Source of the DNA: JAGQLF01 sp964437465
GTDB taxonomy: Bacteria; Patescibacteriota; Dojkabacteria; J137
Assembly: GCA_964437465.1 (NCBI GenBank)
Contig: CAYTGI010000007.1
Coordinates: 1-64,000 of the forward strand
Direction: 5' to 3'
Length of the DNA: 64,000 bases
A program made the translations under genes and the position numbers. The notes beneath the pieces were generated by a model. It did not search any database, had not been told where the DNA came from, and saw only the letters and a program-made list of their open reading frames with translations. Positions 1 to 9,185 of this stretch are shown here, one piece after another. Numbering within the stretch: the stretch's first letter is position 1; the number at the start of each line of letters is the position of its first letter.

Positions 1-1239
1 TGCGAAATTCAAGTTTGGCTCTAGAACATTGACTTTCTTATTTAAAGCTTTATCAACTCGTAACTTTAAATCTTGGAGAGCATTCATAAAGTTAATAAAA
101 GCTTCGTATGGAGAATCGTATGGACTAAAGTATTTATGAACATCACCATCATTAAACCATTTTGTACACATGTAATAAAAATGGTCTGAAGAGAGTAATT
201 TTCTCCAATCATTTATTAACTTTTTATCATCAGTAGCTAAAACATCTTCCTCCATTGCATGAATCTTATCAAGTGCATCATACTGCATCGAATTTGATCT
301 CCATGCAGACAAATCTCTTTCTACATCAGCCCAAGAAACATAATGAGGAAAACTTAGTTCTGCAAAACTTTCATATCTATCAAACGCTTCACTTGGTGTA
401 ACAAAATCATTGTCTGGATGTTTTAGTATTTCGCTTGGTAAATGTTCCATGAATGCAAATATACCTGTATCCTCCCATTGATGCTCGCCAAATGTTTCAT
501 AATCCATAAATAAATTCACTACTTGACCATTTCCGTTTGTTGAAGAGATCCAATTAGCAAATTTCTCGGCTGATAGAGGATGTTCTTTCCAACCTTTATT
601 TGAAAATCGGAAGGCAATGTCATCTGATAGTTTATAGTTTTTGAGTAGAAGTTTTAGATGATTGCCACCAGGAAGTGAATAAACAAAATTTGGATTTCTC
701 CATCCAAGAATATGGTCAGCTCCTTCAGCTAGAATACCCTTATACCCTAACGACTCAATGTAATGTCCTACATCATCATGATAAATAAGTTCAGTGTTTC
801 TAAAAACTGATGGAGTGTAGTTAAACAATTCCTGTAGTTTTTCTAAATGCATTTCAACCTGCCTTTTGAACTCAGTTTTTGAATATAGAAATGTTAATGA
901 GTGAAAGTAAGTTTCATTTATCAGTTCAACTTTACCAGTATCTACTAAATCTTTAAAAGATTGTAGGACTTCAGGGCCATATTCATCAGCTTGATCTAGG
1001 AAAACACCCGATATCGAAAAACTAACTCTAAATTCAGGATGTCTTTTTAATAGTTTTAGTAGAAGACTATTAGTTGGAAGGTAGCATTTCTCAGCTACTT
1101 TTCTAAAAATTGCTCCATTGTGTTTATGGTCTTCTATATCTTCCTCAAAATAATTATCAAGATGGCCAATATCCTTAACGGTATATCTTCTTACTCTATA
1201 AGGTTGATGAACATGAAAATAAAAGCATATTGAACTCAT
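1..1239 (-). CDS. GH57 alpha-amylase-type glycoside hydrolase (3' end beyond window)
   Basis: An open frame of 413 codons starts at an ATG (1239) and runs off the left edge, so the C-terminus is missing. It opens with a GH57 first motif (FHVHQPYR) and later shows GVFLDQ, then ILAEGADHILGWRNP, in which the Glu is the expected catalytic nucleophile, then LFMDYETFGEH, in which the Asp is the expected acid/base. All four are in GH57 order. GH57 enzymes cleave or rearrange alpha-1,4-glucans by a retaining mechanism. No signal peptide is seen, so action in the cytoplasm on stored glucan is likely. The gene is last of a same-strand set, 4 bases after the glucan-synthase-like gene. Amylase fits best; 4-alpha-glucanotransferase or branching activity cannot be excluded from motifs alone. 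Confidence 0.88.
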   Translation of the reverse strand, partial: MSSICFYFHVHQPYRVRRYTVKDIGHLDNYFEEDIEDHKHNGAIFRKVAEKCYLPTNSLLLKLLKRHPEFRVSFSISGVFLDQADEYGPEVLQSFKDLVDTGKVELINETYFHSLTFLYSKTEFKRQVEMHLEKLQELFNYTPSVFRNTELIYHDDVGHYIESLGYKGILAEGADHILGWRNPNFVYSLPGGNHLKLLLKNYKLSDDIAFRFSNKGWKEHPLSAEKFANWISSTNGNGQVVNLFMDYETFGEHQWEDTGIFAFMEHLPSEILKHPDNDFVTPSEAFDRYESFAELSFPHYVSWADVERDLSAWRSNSMQYDALDKIHAMEEDVLATDDKKLINDWRKLLSSDHFYYMCTKWFNDGDVHKYFSPYDSPYEAFINFMNALQDLKLRVDKALNKKVNVLEPNLNFA

Positions 1240-1243
1240 AAAT

Positions 1244-2470
1244 TTAATTTAACATATCATTATAAACACTAGTAATTTTATCGGCTGTATTATCCCAAGT
1301 TATCTTTGGTACTTCATTGTTACCATCTATAGCTAAATCATGTTTTAGAGCGCTATGCTTAAGAACAGCTACAACTTTATTAACAATCTCATCAACATCC
1401 CAGAAATCCACTTTCAACGAACTTCTCAAAATCTCTGAAATACCTGATTGTTTAGAAATAATTACAGGTGTGTGATTAGCCAATGCTTCTAATGGCACAA
1501 TACCGAATGGCTCAGAGATTGAAGGCATAACAAAAACATCAGCAACTCTAAATAATTTATGTTTGTCATCGCCTCTTATGAATCCAGCAAAAATTACTTT
1601 ATCTGAAATTCCTAGTTCTGCCGCTAAGTGCATTAGCTCTTCTTCCATATCTCCAGAACCAGCATATACAAATATTGTTTTAGGATTGTATTTTAAAATA
1701 TCAACAGCTGCCTCTAACAATATCCTAGGATTTTTTTGATATGTTAGCCTTCCTAAGAACAATACTATACTATAGCCTGCATCTTTACTTGCTTTTAGAA
1801 TGTTTGCTTTGGATACCTCATCATCATTAATCTCACTAATATCTACTCCATTATGTGCAACAACAATCTTGTTCGGATCAATTCCATACCGATTGGTTAC
1901 AACGTCTTTTGTAAATTGAGATACAGCAATAATCTTATCTGATCTTAAAAACCCTTCCTGCTCAATAGCCCTAATAACTGGATTTGGATTCTCACCACTT
2001 CTGTCGTATTCAGTTGCATGTATATGAGCTATTAAAGGTTTACCTGAAATCTCCTTAGCAGAAATACCTGCTTTAAATGAAAGCCAATCGTGAGCATGTA
2101 TTACATCAAAATCTGATCTCTTTGCTACGTTCTTAGCATTTCTAGCATATAACAATACCTCCGTAAGTAAGTCATGATAGTACTGGTTCATACGTTCAGT
2201 ATTTTCTACCTCTCTTTCTAGAATAGATTTATGTGAAGAATATTGATATGGAGAAATTATTTTTGATTCAATTTCCTGAATTGTTAGCCCACCAATTTTA
2301 TCTGCAAAAGCAAACTTTAGATTTTCATTTTCAAATTTAGCTGATCTTGGTAGAACGAAAGTTAGGTCAATGTTTTTACGAAGTAAAGCGTAGGCTATAC
2401 CTTGGCACGCTACTCCAAGTCCTCCGCTATTGTGGGGTGGGAATTCCCACCCAAACATTAAAACTTTCAT
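1244..2470 (-). CDS. GT4/GT5-type glycosyltransferase, likely glycogen/starch synthase-like
   Basis: The 408-residue protein has a two-domain GT-B layout. The N-terminus (LMFGWEFPP, then SGGLG) is the starch-synthase-like acceptor domain. The C-terminal domain carries the FLGRLTYQKNP nucleotide-sugar signature and the ISEPFGIVPLEAL E-x7-E motif near residue 320. Such enzymes transfer glucose from a nucleotide sugar to a growing alpha-glucan. It sits between GH57 and GH15 genes with 3-4 base gaps, which strongly favours alpha-glucan synthesis over surface polysaccharide work. It lacks a signal peptide, so it is cytoplasmic. The donor (ADP- or UDP-glucose) cannot be read from sequence. Confidence 0.85.
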   Translation of the reverse strand: MKVLMFGWEFPPHNSGGLGVACQGIAYALLRKNIDLTFVLPRSAKFENENLKFAFADKIGGLTIQEIESKIISPYQYSSHKSILEREVENTERMNQYYHDLLTEVLLYARNAKNVAKRSDFDVIHAHDWLSFKAGISAKEISGKPLIAHIHATEYDRSGENPNPVIRAIEQEGFLRSDKIIAVSQFTKDVVTNRYGIDPNKIVVAHNGVDISEINDDEVSKANILKASKDAGYSIVLFLGRLTYQKNPRILLEAAVDILKYNPKTIFVYAGSGDMEEELMHLAAELGISDKVIFAGFIRGDDKHKLFRVADVFVMPSISEPFGIVPLEALANHTPVIISKQSGISEILRSSLKVDFWDVDEIVNKVVAVLKHSALKHDLAIDGNNEVPKITWDNTADKITSVYNDMLN

Positions 2471-2473
2471 AAT

Positions 2474-4477
2474 TTACCAATTTTTTTCTCTGAGCTCTTT
2501 CTCAGATAATTCATCATACTTCTCAATATAATCTAAAATAGTTACAATATATTCCGAGTGACTCCATGTTAGTGGTCCAGCAGAAAGTCCAACTCCATCA
2601 ATAGGATTTAGCTGTTCAGAAAGTAACCCTGAACTAGTTGCATGCTCATTAGCCCAATCAATATAATGTTTACATTTCTTAAGATCTTCAAGTGTTTGTG
2701 CTTGTGCAATCTCTAACTGAGCAAACCACATCGTTGTAATAATCCATGGATTCCCCTTTACCGTATCTGTAACTCTAAAATAGTTATCTTCTTCATACCT
2801 TGGATAGCCACCTATGGAAGTTTTACAACATAAATTCTCACGTATATGTTCTTGCATATTTTTCATCTTTTCATCATCTACGTCAAGTACATTAAATTTG
2901 AACAAACCATAAAGTGATGACATATCAACAGTGGGATCAATCAAATCTTCTCCAGTAACTCCATATTCTTTTTTTAGAATTCTTTTATTAAAAATTCCTT
3001 TTTCTTCATTATATAAATACTTAAGAATTCCATGCTTCACTAACTTCGCTAATAATCTATATTCTTCAGCCTTATCTGATTTACCAAACTCGTTTGCTAT
3101 TTCAGCAGCCGCATTTAAAGCTCCATAAACAGTGCAACTTGTAAAAGTAAAGGTGCCATAGTGCTCTTCCCATAAATCGTAACTTGGTCTAATAAGACCT
3201 GTATCTGTATCAATTCTTGAAATTACGAATTCAATTGCCTTCCTTACTAATGAGTTATATATTCTTTCTACAAATTCAACATCTCTAGAATATTTATAAT
3301 CCTCCCATACTGAATAAACAACTAAAGCTGTTTCATCAAGCTGAATTGGTAATTCCTTCTTCCCCTCATAAATCCATGGATGCCAAGAGCTTCCAATAGA
3401 TTTATCTGATCGATATTTATGCATAAAATATCCTTGACGAGTAATAGTATCATTATAGAAGGTAAATACTGTTTTATTGACATCATCATAACCAGTTCTT
3501 GCATATACAACTGAAGTAAAAGCAGAATCTCTTGGCCATACATAACTGTATGCATCTCGACCATATTTCAATAAATCTGTATCACTTGAGGCAATAATTG
3601 CACCGTTAGAATCTGTATGAACTCTTAGTACTTTTAGAGAATTTTTAAATAATGAGATCTCTTGTTCAGTAAGATCTTTAAAATCATATTCTTTTTTCTC
3701 AGACCAAGCTTTCCAATAATTAGTAGTTGTATTTATTAGATACGAAACACCTTTATTAATTACGTATTTATTTAACGAATATACCTCATCTAAATTTTTT
3801 CCAATCGCTAGCCAGTAATCTATTGTTGCAGAAGATTGGCTTTTCAAATCAGCTTTTATTCTAATCACAGAATCTGTTAAGCCATGCTCAATAGGATTAC
3901 CCTCTAAGTATCCATCCTCTGCGTCTTTATAAGTACCTTCCTTTCCTTCAATACCAAATAATCCAACACCGTATTGGTCAAATGTTTCTTTTGATTCTCT
4001 ATTAAAAGCATTAGTTAAGAAAATTCTTCTACCTTTGTAGTGAATTACTACATTATTTTCAGGGTCATAATAGGCAGTATCTCCCCTGTGTGATTCGTAG
4101 ATTTCGAATTGTTGATTAAAGAATAGAAATACCTCCCTATCCTTACTGTTATCATTATGAATTATTACCTCACGCATGAAAACATTCAACTCATTATATA
4201 CTTCGTTTTTAAGCTCTAGAGTAAGCTCAAGATCTGAATTCTTTAAATACATTTTAGTTTTCAAGTTCCCCTTTTCATAGTACTGGTAGGATATTTCCCA
4301 TGTACCATCATCTGTCCAATGAAATTTTTCTTCACACCAAACTCCTATTTTATGTAGGTAGGATCCACCAGTATGATTTTCTAGTCCAACGTAAGGGAAA
4401 TAAAGATCGTAAACCTGTCCAAAATTATCAAGACCAACAACTATAGAACCATTTCCATAAACAAAAGATTTTGCCAC
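2474..4477 (-). CDS. GH15 glucoamylase / glucan 1,4-alpha-glucosidase-like
   Basis: This 667-residue protein starts at GTG. It has the two-part build of prokaryotic GH15 enzymes: an N-terminal beta-sandwich (about residues 1-270) and a C-terminal (alpha/alpha)6 barrel. Barrel landmarks are YVWPRDSAF, DLWEEHYGTFTF (general acid Glu) and LLSEQLNP (general base Glu), followed by PLTWSHSEY. The reaction is release of glucose from non-reducing ends of alpha-glucans with inversion. There is no secretion signal, so it probably works on intracellular glucan. It is co-directional with, and 3 bases upstream of, the glycosyltransferase. Trehalase activity, also known in GH15, is an alternative. Confidence 0.88.
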   Translation of the reverse strand: MAKSFVYGNGSIVVGLDNFGQVYDLYFPYVGLENHTGGSYLHKIGVWCEEKFHWTDDGTWEISYQYYEKGNLKTKMYLKNSDLELTLELKNEVYNELNVFMREVIIHNDNSKDREVFLFFNQQFEIYESHRGDTAYYDPENNVVIHYKGRRIFLTNAFNRESKETFDQYGVGLFGIEGKEGTYKDAEDGYLEGNPIEHGLTDSVIRIKADLKSQSSATIDYWLAIGKNLDEVYSLNKYVINKGVSYLINTTTNYWKAWSEKKEYDFKDLTEQEISLFKNSLKVLRVHTDSNGAIIASSDTDLLKYGRDAYSYVWPRDSAFTSVVYARTGYDDVNKTVFTFYNDTITRQGYFMHKYRSDKSIGSSWHPWIYEGKKELPIQLDETALVVYSVWEDYKYSRDVEFVERIYNSLVRKAIEFVISRIDTDTGLIRPSYDLWEEHYGTFTFTSCTVYGALNAAAEIANEFGKSDKAEEYRLLAKLVKHGILKYLYNEEKGIFNKRILKKEYGVTGEDLIDPTVDMSSLYGLFKFNVLDVDDEKMKNMQEHIRENLCCKTSIGGYPRYEEDNYFRVTDTVKGNPWIITTMWFAQLEIAQAQTLEDLKKCKHYIDWANEHATSSGLLSEQLNPIDGVGLSAGPLTWSHSEYIVTILDYIEKYDELSEKELREKNW

Positions 4478-4535
4478 TTAAACCAGATAACTTTAAACTA
4501 TAATAAATACTATACGAAATTAGGATAGATTTAAA

Positions 4536-5360
4536 CTACATTTTAATTAAATCTTTTTTTAAATATTCCATTGAGCCATATAATCCACCGAGATCCCCTA
4601 GTTCAGATTTAACAATCTCAGGAACTTCAGGAAATACTATAAGCAGCTCTTGAATCTCCTGACTTATCTTAGTTATTGATAATTTTCCACTTAGAATAAC
4701 CCCTCCTCCAAGAATTACCATTTCTGGTGACCAGTGGAGTATTGTATTATGAAGCCCAATTGCTATATTTTTTGTGACTTCCTCCCAAAAATCTTCATCA
4801 TCTACCTCGAAAGCTTCTTTTCCTGTTTGAGATTTAATACCTGAGCCTGAAACAAGCTGCTCAAGAGATAATAGATCTCCGTCCATATGTATTAATTGAT
4901 GCCCTGGCTCAAAACCATATATTTTATTATCTATCTGCTTATTTTCTATCTTTACTCCACCAACACCTGTACTAATTGTTATATAAGCAACTAATTTTTT
5001 CTCTCTCCCGGCCCCTCTACTAGCCTCTCCAAGACCAACTATTGCAGTATCATTTTCAAGATAGACCATATTACAATCTGCAATTTTACAAAGATCCTCT
5101 TTTAAAGGCTGCCTCTCCCAGTTTGGAAGATGTGGTGAACGTACAAGTAGCTTTTTATCTTTAGCTAAAATCCCAGAAACTCCAAAACATACAGCATCAA
5201 TTTTCTCATCCATAAGTTCTTCTGCTGCATCTTCAATTTTTACAATTGCCTCAGAATACTCTTTAGGAGTCTCGAAAATAATAGGATCTTTAAATTCTTC
5301 AAGATTATTAGATAAAGAGATCCTAGTTTTCGTTCCCCCAATATCGCCAATTAGGTACAT
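4536..5360 (-). CDS. ROK family sugar kinase (glucokinase-like)
   Basis: The 274-residue protein begins with the phosphate-binding loop DIGGTKTRIS and has the conserved STGVGG segment and a PGHQ sugar-contact motif. ROK kinases phosphorylate hexoses with ATP. Being first in line after the glucoamylase suggests it captures released glucose as glucose-6-phosphate. The usual ROK zinc site (CxCGxxGC) is absent: after EPGHQLIHMDG the protein goes straight to SLEQLVSGSG with no cysteines, so it belongs to a zinc-free branch or has diverged. The substrate is inferred from neighbours. Confidence 0.8.
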   Translation of the reverse strand: MYLIGDIGGTKTRISLSNNLEEFKDPIIFETPKEYSEAIVKIEDAAEELMDEKIDAVCFGVSGILAKDKKLLVRSPHLPNWERQPLKEDLCKIADCNMVYLENDTAIVGLGEASRGAGREKKLVAYITISTGVGGVKIENKQIDNKIYGFEPGHQLIHMDGDLLSLEQLVSGSGIKSQTGKEAFEVDDEDFWEEVTKNIAIGLHNTILHWSPEMVILGGGVILSGKLSITKISQEIQELLIVFPEVPEIVKSELGDLGGLYGSMEYLKKDLIKM

Positions 5361-5377
5361 AATAAATATATAATAAT

Positions 5378-5953
5378 TTATATAGGTATTGAATATTTAT
5401 ATACTTTACCAGGTTCTGAATTTTCTTTTAAAATTTGTTTTGGTGTTTTATTCTCAAAATGCGCTCTAATGGGTCTCATTGAATTATTATGTGCACAAAT
5501 TAAGACATTTACTTCTCTGGTCTTTACTAAATCTATCACATCATAAATGAATGGTGTTACTCTTTTCCAAACTTGTCGAAAATTTTCACCTCCTGGAGGT
5601 GGAATTGTGTATGACCTATATGCAAGCTTGGCCCAAATGCCAAGAAAAGGATACCTAATATTTTTCTTCTCCTTGCCTTCTAAAATCCCATAGTCTCTCT
5701 CTTTAATCCTCTCATCAATAATCCTTTCAACATCAGGATTCCCTTCTAAAACAATATCTAGTGTTTGGATACTCCTTTTAAGAGGTGAGGAAATACCTAT
5801 ACCAACAGGAACTTCGTTGAATTTCTCTTTTAGTTTATAAGCATCTTCTTTTCCCTTTTTTGATAAATCTACATCTCTCCTATCCCCACTGAATATCCCA
5901 TTAAGATTATCATTAGATTGTGTATGTCTAAAAAGGTAAATGTATTTATTCAT
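5378..5953 (-). CDS. Histidine phosphatase superfamily protein (phosphoglycerate mutase-like)
   Basis: The 191-residue protein carries the catalytic signature YLFRHTQSN (RHG-type motif with Thr instead of Gly), the acid segment KERDYGILEG, and the second histidine in ICAHNNSMR. The phosphohistidine chemistry is therefore intact. Family members include cofactor-dependent phosphoglycerate mutases and small sugar phosphatases; the PPPGGENFRQVWKRV stretch is typical of both. It is first in the alpha-glucan gene set, 17 bases before the sugar kinase. A role on sugar phosphates is plausible but not proven. No signal peptide. Confidence 0.82.
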   Translation of the reverse strand: MNKYIYLFRHTQSNDNLNGIFSGDRRDVDLSKKGKEDAYKLKEKFNEVPVGIGISSPLKRSIQTLDIVLEGNPDVERIIDERIKERDYGILEGKEKKNIRYPFLGIWAKLAYRSYTIPPPGGENFRQVWKRVTPFIYDVIDLVKTREVNVLICAHNNSMRPIRAHFENKTPKQILKENSEPGKVYKYSIPI

Positions 5954-6043
5954 ATCTTTATAAATCTAACTCTATTCTAGTTTCTTAAATATGAAATGTA
6001 AAATACTTCATAAGTAATTCACATTTATTTAGTAAATTTAAAT

Positions 6044-6697
6044 ATGTATACAAATTATTCATGTATAAAACATTGCCCACTATTCATAAATTTAATCGAT
6101 GATAAGATAAGCTCTATTAATAAAAAATTTACTAACAGTAGCTTAAATAAAGGTGAAATTATAAATGACTCAAAAATAAAAAATAGTGCATTAAACATTA
6201 TACGAAATGGTTTTATCAAAATTAATGTTGTTTCTAATGGAAAGGAATCGAATTTAGATATTCTTAGACAAGGAGATATTTTTGGAAATTTTTCATACAG
6301 TAGTCTAGAAGAAAAAGATAAATACAAACTTTATGCTATGAGTGATGTAAATATATGTAGCCTAGATGAAACTACTTTTAACGAACTTATTTCAAAATAT
6401 CCAGAGATTTCTAATAGGTTAGTAAGTGAACTTAGTAAAAAGCTTAGTCAAGCTAGAATGAAAATTTATAACCTAACAACAAATAGTTCAGATGAAAAAG
6501 TTTATAATGAACTTAAAAGAGTGTGTAGTATAATTGGATCTTCTGAGAAAGAAAAATGTAGGATATTTCAAAAAGTTAGTCACCAGAATATTGCTGAAAT
6601 GGTTGGTCTTACGAGAGAATCAGTGACAAACTCGTTAAAGAGATTAAAGCAACAAGGCCTAGTTGTAATAACAAAAAGCGAGATAATCGTAAACTAA
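6044..6697 (+). CDS. Crp/Fnr family transcriptional regulator
   Basis: The 217-residue protein has an N-terminal cyclic-nucleotide-binding-like beta-roll (LRQGDIFGNFS resembles the Crp GExFGE region but lacks a cAMP-type Arg pocket) and a C-terminal winged helix with the recognition segment HQNIAEMVGLTRESVTNSLKRL. The extreme N-terminus has two cysteines (CIKHCPLF) but not a full Fnr four-cysteine cluster, so oxygen sensing is uncertain. It is divergent from the glucan cluster, with a 90-base AT-rich gap between. It could control either side. Confidence 0.88.
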   Translation: MYTNYSCIKHCPLFINLIDDKISSINKKFTNSSLNKGEIINDSKIKNSALNIIRNGFIKINVVSNGKESNLDILRQGDIFGNFSYSSLEEKDKYKLYAMSDVNICSLDETTFNELISKYPEISNRLVSELSKKLSQARMKIYNLTTNSSDEKVYNELKRVCSIIGSSEKEKCRIFQKVSHQNIAEMVGLTRESVTNSLKRLKQQGLVVITKSEIIVN

Positions 6698-6741
6698 ATA
6701 CTTCCTGTTTACTTCTCGTGGAAAATAATGAATAATTTCAT

Positions 6742-7125
6742 ATGGAAACGAACTCGCGTAAAAAAGTTCTCCTCGTTGAGGATGATCAAATTTTGAGCGA
6801 TGCATTAGGCATGAGGTTAACACAAAGCGGATTCCTGGTATTTAAATGCGACATGGGTGATGAAGCCTTCAATATGGCAATCCAACATATGCCTGATGTA
6901 ATTTTGTTAGATATTATTCTTCCCAAAGTAAAAGGTACAACAATTATTAGACAGCTAAAAAAAGATGATCGGTTGAATCATATTCCAGTAATTATGTTGA
7001 CCAATTTGAGCCCTCGTCCAAGTTTAATAGAAGAAATTAAAGGTGCAGAACCTACCTTTTTCCTTGTTAAATCTGAATCATCACTGGATGAAATTATTGA
7101 AAAGACAAGAGAAGCATTAAATTAA
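6742..7125 (+). CDS. Single-domain response regulator (CheY-like receiver)
   Basis: The 127 residues make one receiver domain: acidic pair in LLVEDDQ, phospho-acceptor Asp in VILLDIILP, Thr in MLTNLSP, and the conserved Lys in LVKSES. There is no output domain, so it must act by protein-protein contact. It follows the Crp-like gene by 44 bases on the same strand and overlaps the ABC permease tail-to-tail by 4 bases. No kinase is adjacent; candidate partners are the kinases at 16973-18077 and 36512-38338. Confidence 0.88.
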   Translation: METNSRKKVLLVEDDQILSDALGMRLTQSGFLVFKCDMGDEAFNMAIQHMPDVILLDIILPKVKGTTIIRQLKKDDRLNHIPVIMLTNLSPRPSLIEEIKGAEPTFFLVKSESSLDEIIEKTREALN

Positions 7126-7931
7126 GTATCTATATCTCTTCTGTTAAAGAAAAGTATACCAATAAGAATAAATAAGATTACTAAAAGTCCCATCAAGAAT
7201 ATTTTATCATTTTCCATAACAGCATTTTCAGTTAACAATGGATCTAAATCTAAATAAAAATAAGTTGTTAAGAACTTTAATGAGTTAAAACCTTCAGAGA
7301 TATTAGCAATAATATTCAGAATAAATGTTAAAACAACAAGCATTATCCCAACTCCTAACCCAACCCCTTCATCAACTGCTATTCCTAAAAATAAACCTAA
7401 TGCAAAATATATTAACTGATAAATTGTAACTACACTAAAAGCATAAATTAGATACTCATACGGAATGTCAGAACTTGTAAATAATTCAACAGTCACTCCA
7501 ACAAATGAAAAAATAACAACATTAGTTAAGATTGTTAAAATAATTATTGATATTGCCTTTCCCAAAAAGATAGTCACTCTATTCACAGGTTTAGTTACTA
7601 CAAATAAAAGACTCTTATTACTAATTTCCTTAGCAATTGTTCTAATTCCTAAATATGATCCAAGTATACTTGCACTCAAAATTAGAATCTCGATCAGTTC
7701 AGTATTGATGTAACCTGTAATTGTACTTAAAGTATCTTCATTTATTCCAAAAGCTACCCTAAATGCTTCAGGAAGTTCTTGAAATAATTCTCCCCAATTT
7801 CCAGTCTCACTACTAAATGTATCGTAGAAAGGCATTAATAACAGAATCATTCCAAACCACGATATTGTCCATACAATAAATAATCTTAGATTTCTTTTTA
7901 TCTCAAAACTAATAATACTGCTTAATTTCAT
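7122..7931 (-). CDS. ABC transporter permease (ABC-2 type)
   Basis: The 269-residue membrane protein has about six hydrophobic segments, with a large loop after the first (near LLLMPFYDTFSSE). The first segment follows a cytoplasmic KRNLRLFIVWT start, and the second to sixth contain the LGSYLGIRTIAKEISNKSLLF segment typical of ABC-2 permeases. It pairs with the ATPase 2 bases upstream, and the two should form an exporter or drug-efflux type complex. Substrate unknown. Confidence 0.83.
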   Translation of the reverse strand: MKLSSIISFEIKRNLRLFIVWTISWFGMILLLMPFYDTFSSETGNWGELFQELPEAFRVAFGINEDTLSTITGYINTELIEILILSASILGSYLGIRTIAKEISNKSLLFVVTKPVNRVTIFLGKAISIIILTILTNVVIFSFVGVTVELFTSSDIPYEYLIYAFSVVTIYQLIYFALGLFLGIAVDEGVGLGVGIMLVVLTFILNIIANISEGFNSLKFLTTYFYLDLDPLLTENAVMENDKIFLMGLLVILFILIGILFFNRRDIDT

Positions 7932-7933
7932 TT

Positions 7934-8818
7934 TTAATAAAAATCAATAAACTTAGATTCTAAACTTGGTTTTTGAATGTAGTAATCTTCGAAATCATAT
8001 TCAAGAAGTACTTTTACAACTGAGGAAGTCCTCTTTAAAGTCAATATGACTGAGCCGTCTTCTTTCTCCTCAATCGACTCTGTACCTACTATATTAATTA
8101 TTCGATCTAAAATAATTTTCGGTGGCTTCATTAAAATTATTTCTCTTCCTGTAGAATGTAAAATTTCATGAACATTACCATCAAAGATAATCTTAGAGTC
8201 TTTTATCATTATGATTCTATCGCAGATAGATTGAACTTCTGAAAGATTGTGAGAAGATAAGAAAATTGCAGTCTTTTTCTCACTAAAGTTCTTTATAATT
8301 TTTAATATTTCATTTTGTATTAATGGATCAAGCCCTGAAGTTGGTTCATCTAAAATCAACAATCTAGGATTGTGAATAATCGACTGTATAATTCCAACTT
8401 TCTTTTTATTTCCTAAAGAGAGCTTCTTTATTGGTTTTTCTCTATCTAGTTTTAATATTTCTGAGTAATTCTTAATTTCTTTGTTTAAATTCAATCCATA
8501 AAGTTTAGATGCATAGTTAAAAGTTTCATTAGCAGTTAGGTGTTCATAAAGTCCTCCTTCAGCAGGGAGATAACCTATTTTATTTACAACTTTGAAAAAA
8601 TCCTCCTTAGAGTTTATTTTATTACCAAAAATCTCTCTCGAACCATAATCAGGGTTAATAAGACTCATTATCATCTCCATAGTTGTAGATTTTCCTGCCC
8701 CATTGGGTCCTACAAAACCTACGATCTCACCCTCCTTTATATCAATTGATATATCAATAGCACCTCTCTCACTCGAATATTCCTTGGTCAAATTTTTTGT
8801 TTGTAAAACTGAGCTCAT
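7934..8818 (-). CDS. ABC transporter ATP-binding protein
   Basis: The 294-residue nucleotide-binding subunit has Walker A (GPNGAGKST), signature (LSLGNKKKV), Walker B with D-loop (LLILDEPTSGLDP) and an H-loop histidine (LSSHNLSEV). The signature glycine-rich core is SLGNK rather than SGGQ, as in many ABC-2 exporter ATPases. The last 80 residues form a variable C-terminal domain. It lies between a small unknown protein (stop abutting the start) and the permease, so all three are probably one transcript. Confidence 0.9.
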   Translation of the reverse strand: MSSVLQTKNLTKEYSSERGAIDISIDIKEGEIVGFVGPNGAGKSTTMEMIMSLINPDYGSREIFGNKINSKEDFFKVVNKIGYLPAEGGLYEHLTANETFNYASKLYGLNLNKEIKNYSEILKLDREKPIKKLSLGNKKKVGIIQSIIHNPRLLILDEPTSGLDPLIQNEILKIIKNFSEKKTAIFLSSHNLSEVQSICDRIIMIKDSKIIFDGNVHEILHSTGREIILMKPPKIILDRIINIVGTESIEEKEDGSVILTLKRTSSVVKVLLEYDFEDYYIQKPSLESKFIDFY

Positions 8819-9178
8819 TTACTGAAGATCGTTAACACTTATCGGTCCAAAATACATTTTTTTTGTTTCTTCAATTTCATCTTTAATGATTTCAATGTTA
8901 AATTCTGACTCTAAGATTTCCTTTTCAACATCTCTCATATCAATTACAAATGGTTGCTGAATTGTTATGTACCAGTCATCCCCATTATTGTATGAAAAAC
9001 TCTCTACCTCTATCTCAGGCAGAATAATCCTATATTGATTTGAAACCTTATTTCGTAATTTTTTTGAAATCCTATTTAATTCAAACACAATGCTAGAAAG
9101 ATTTGAAGGCATAAATGACTTTGTCTTTATTCCTAGATATGTCTGAGAAATATCTATAATCATAAGATATATTATCAT
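8819..9178 (-). CDS. Hypothetical protein linked to ABC exporter
   Basis: I do not recognise this 119-residue protein. It is soluble-looking, with an amphipathic helix (SIVFELNRISKKLRNKV), a stretch that looks beta-rich (WYITIQQPF) and a Lys/Glu-rich helix near the C-terminus. An internal ATG (9163) is an alternative start. Its stop abuts the ATPase start and it begins 7 bases after the dockerin-like fragment, so it is likely co-transcribed with both. A role in the exporter is inferred from position only. Confidence 0.6.
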   Translation of the reverse strand: MIIYLMIIDISQTYLGIKTKSFMPSNLSSIVFELNRISKKLRNKVSNQYRIILPEIEVESFSYNNGDDWYITIQQPFVIDMRDVEKEILESEFNIEIIKDEIEETKKMYFGPISVNDLQ

Positions 9179-9185
9179 TCTTCAA

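Noticed and set aside
5954..6043. tgaa...ttca palindrome near the Crp/Fnr gene as an autoregulatory site.
   Set aside because: Half-sites are short and very AT-rich; chance match cannot be excluded.
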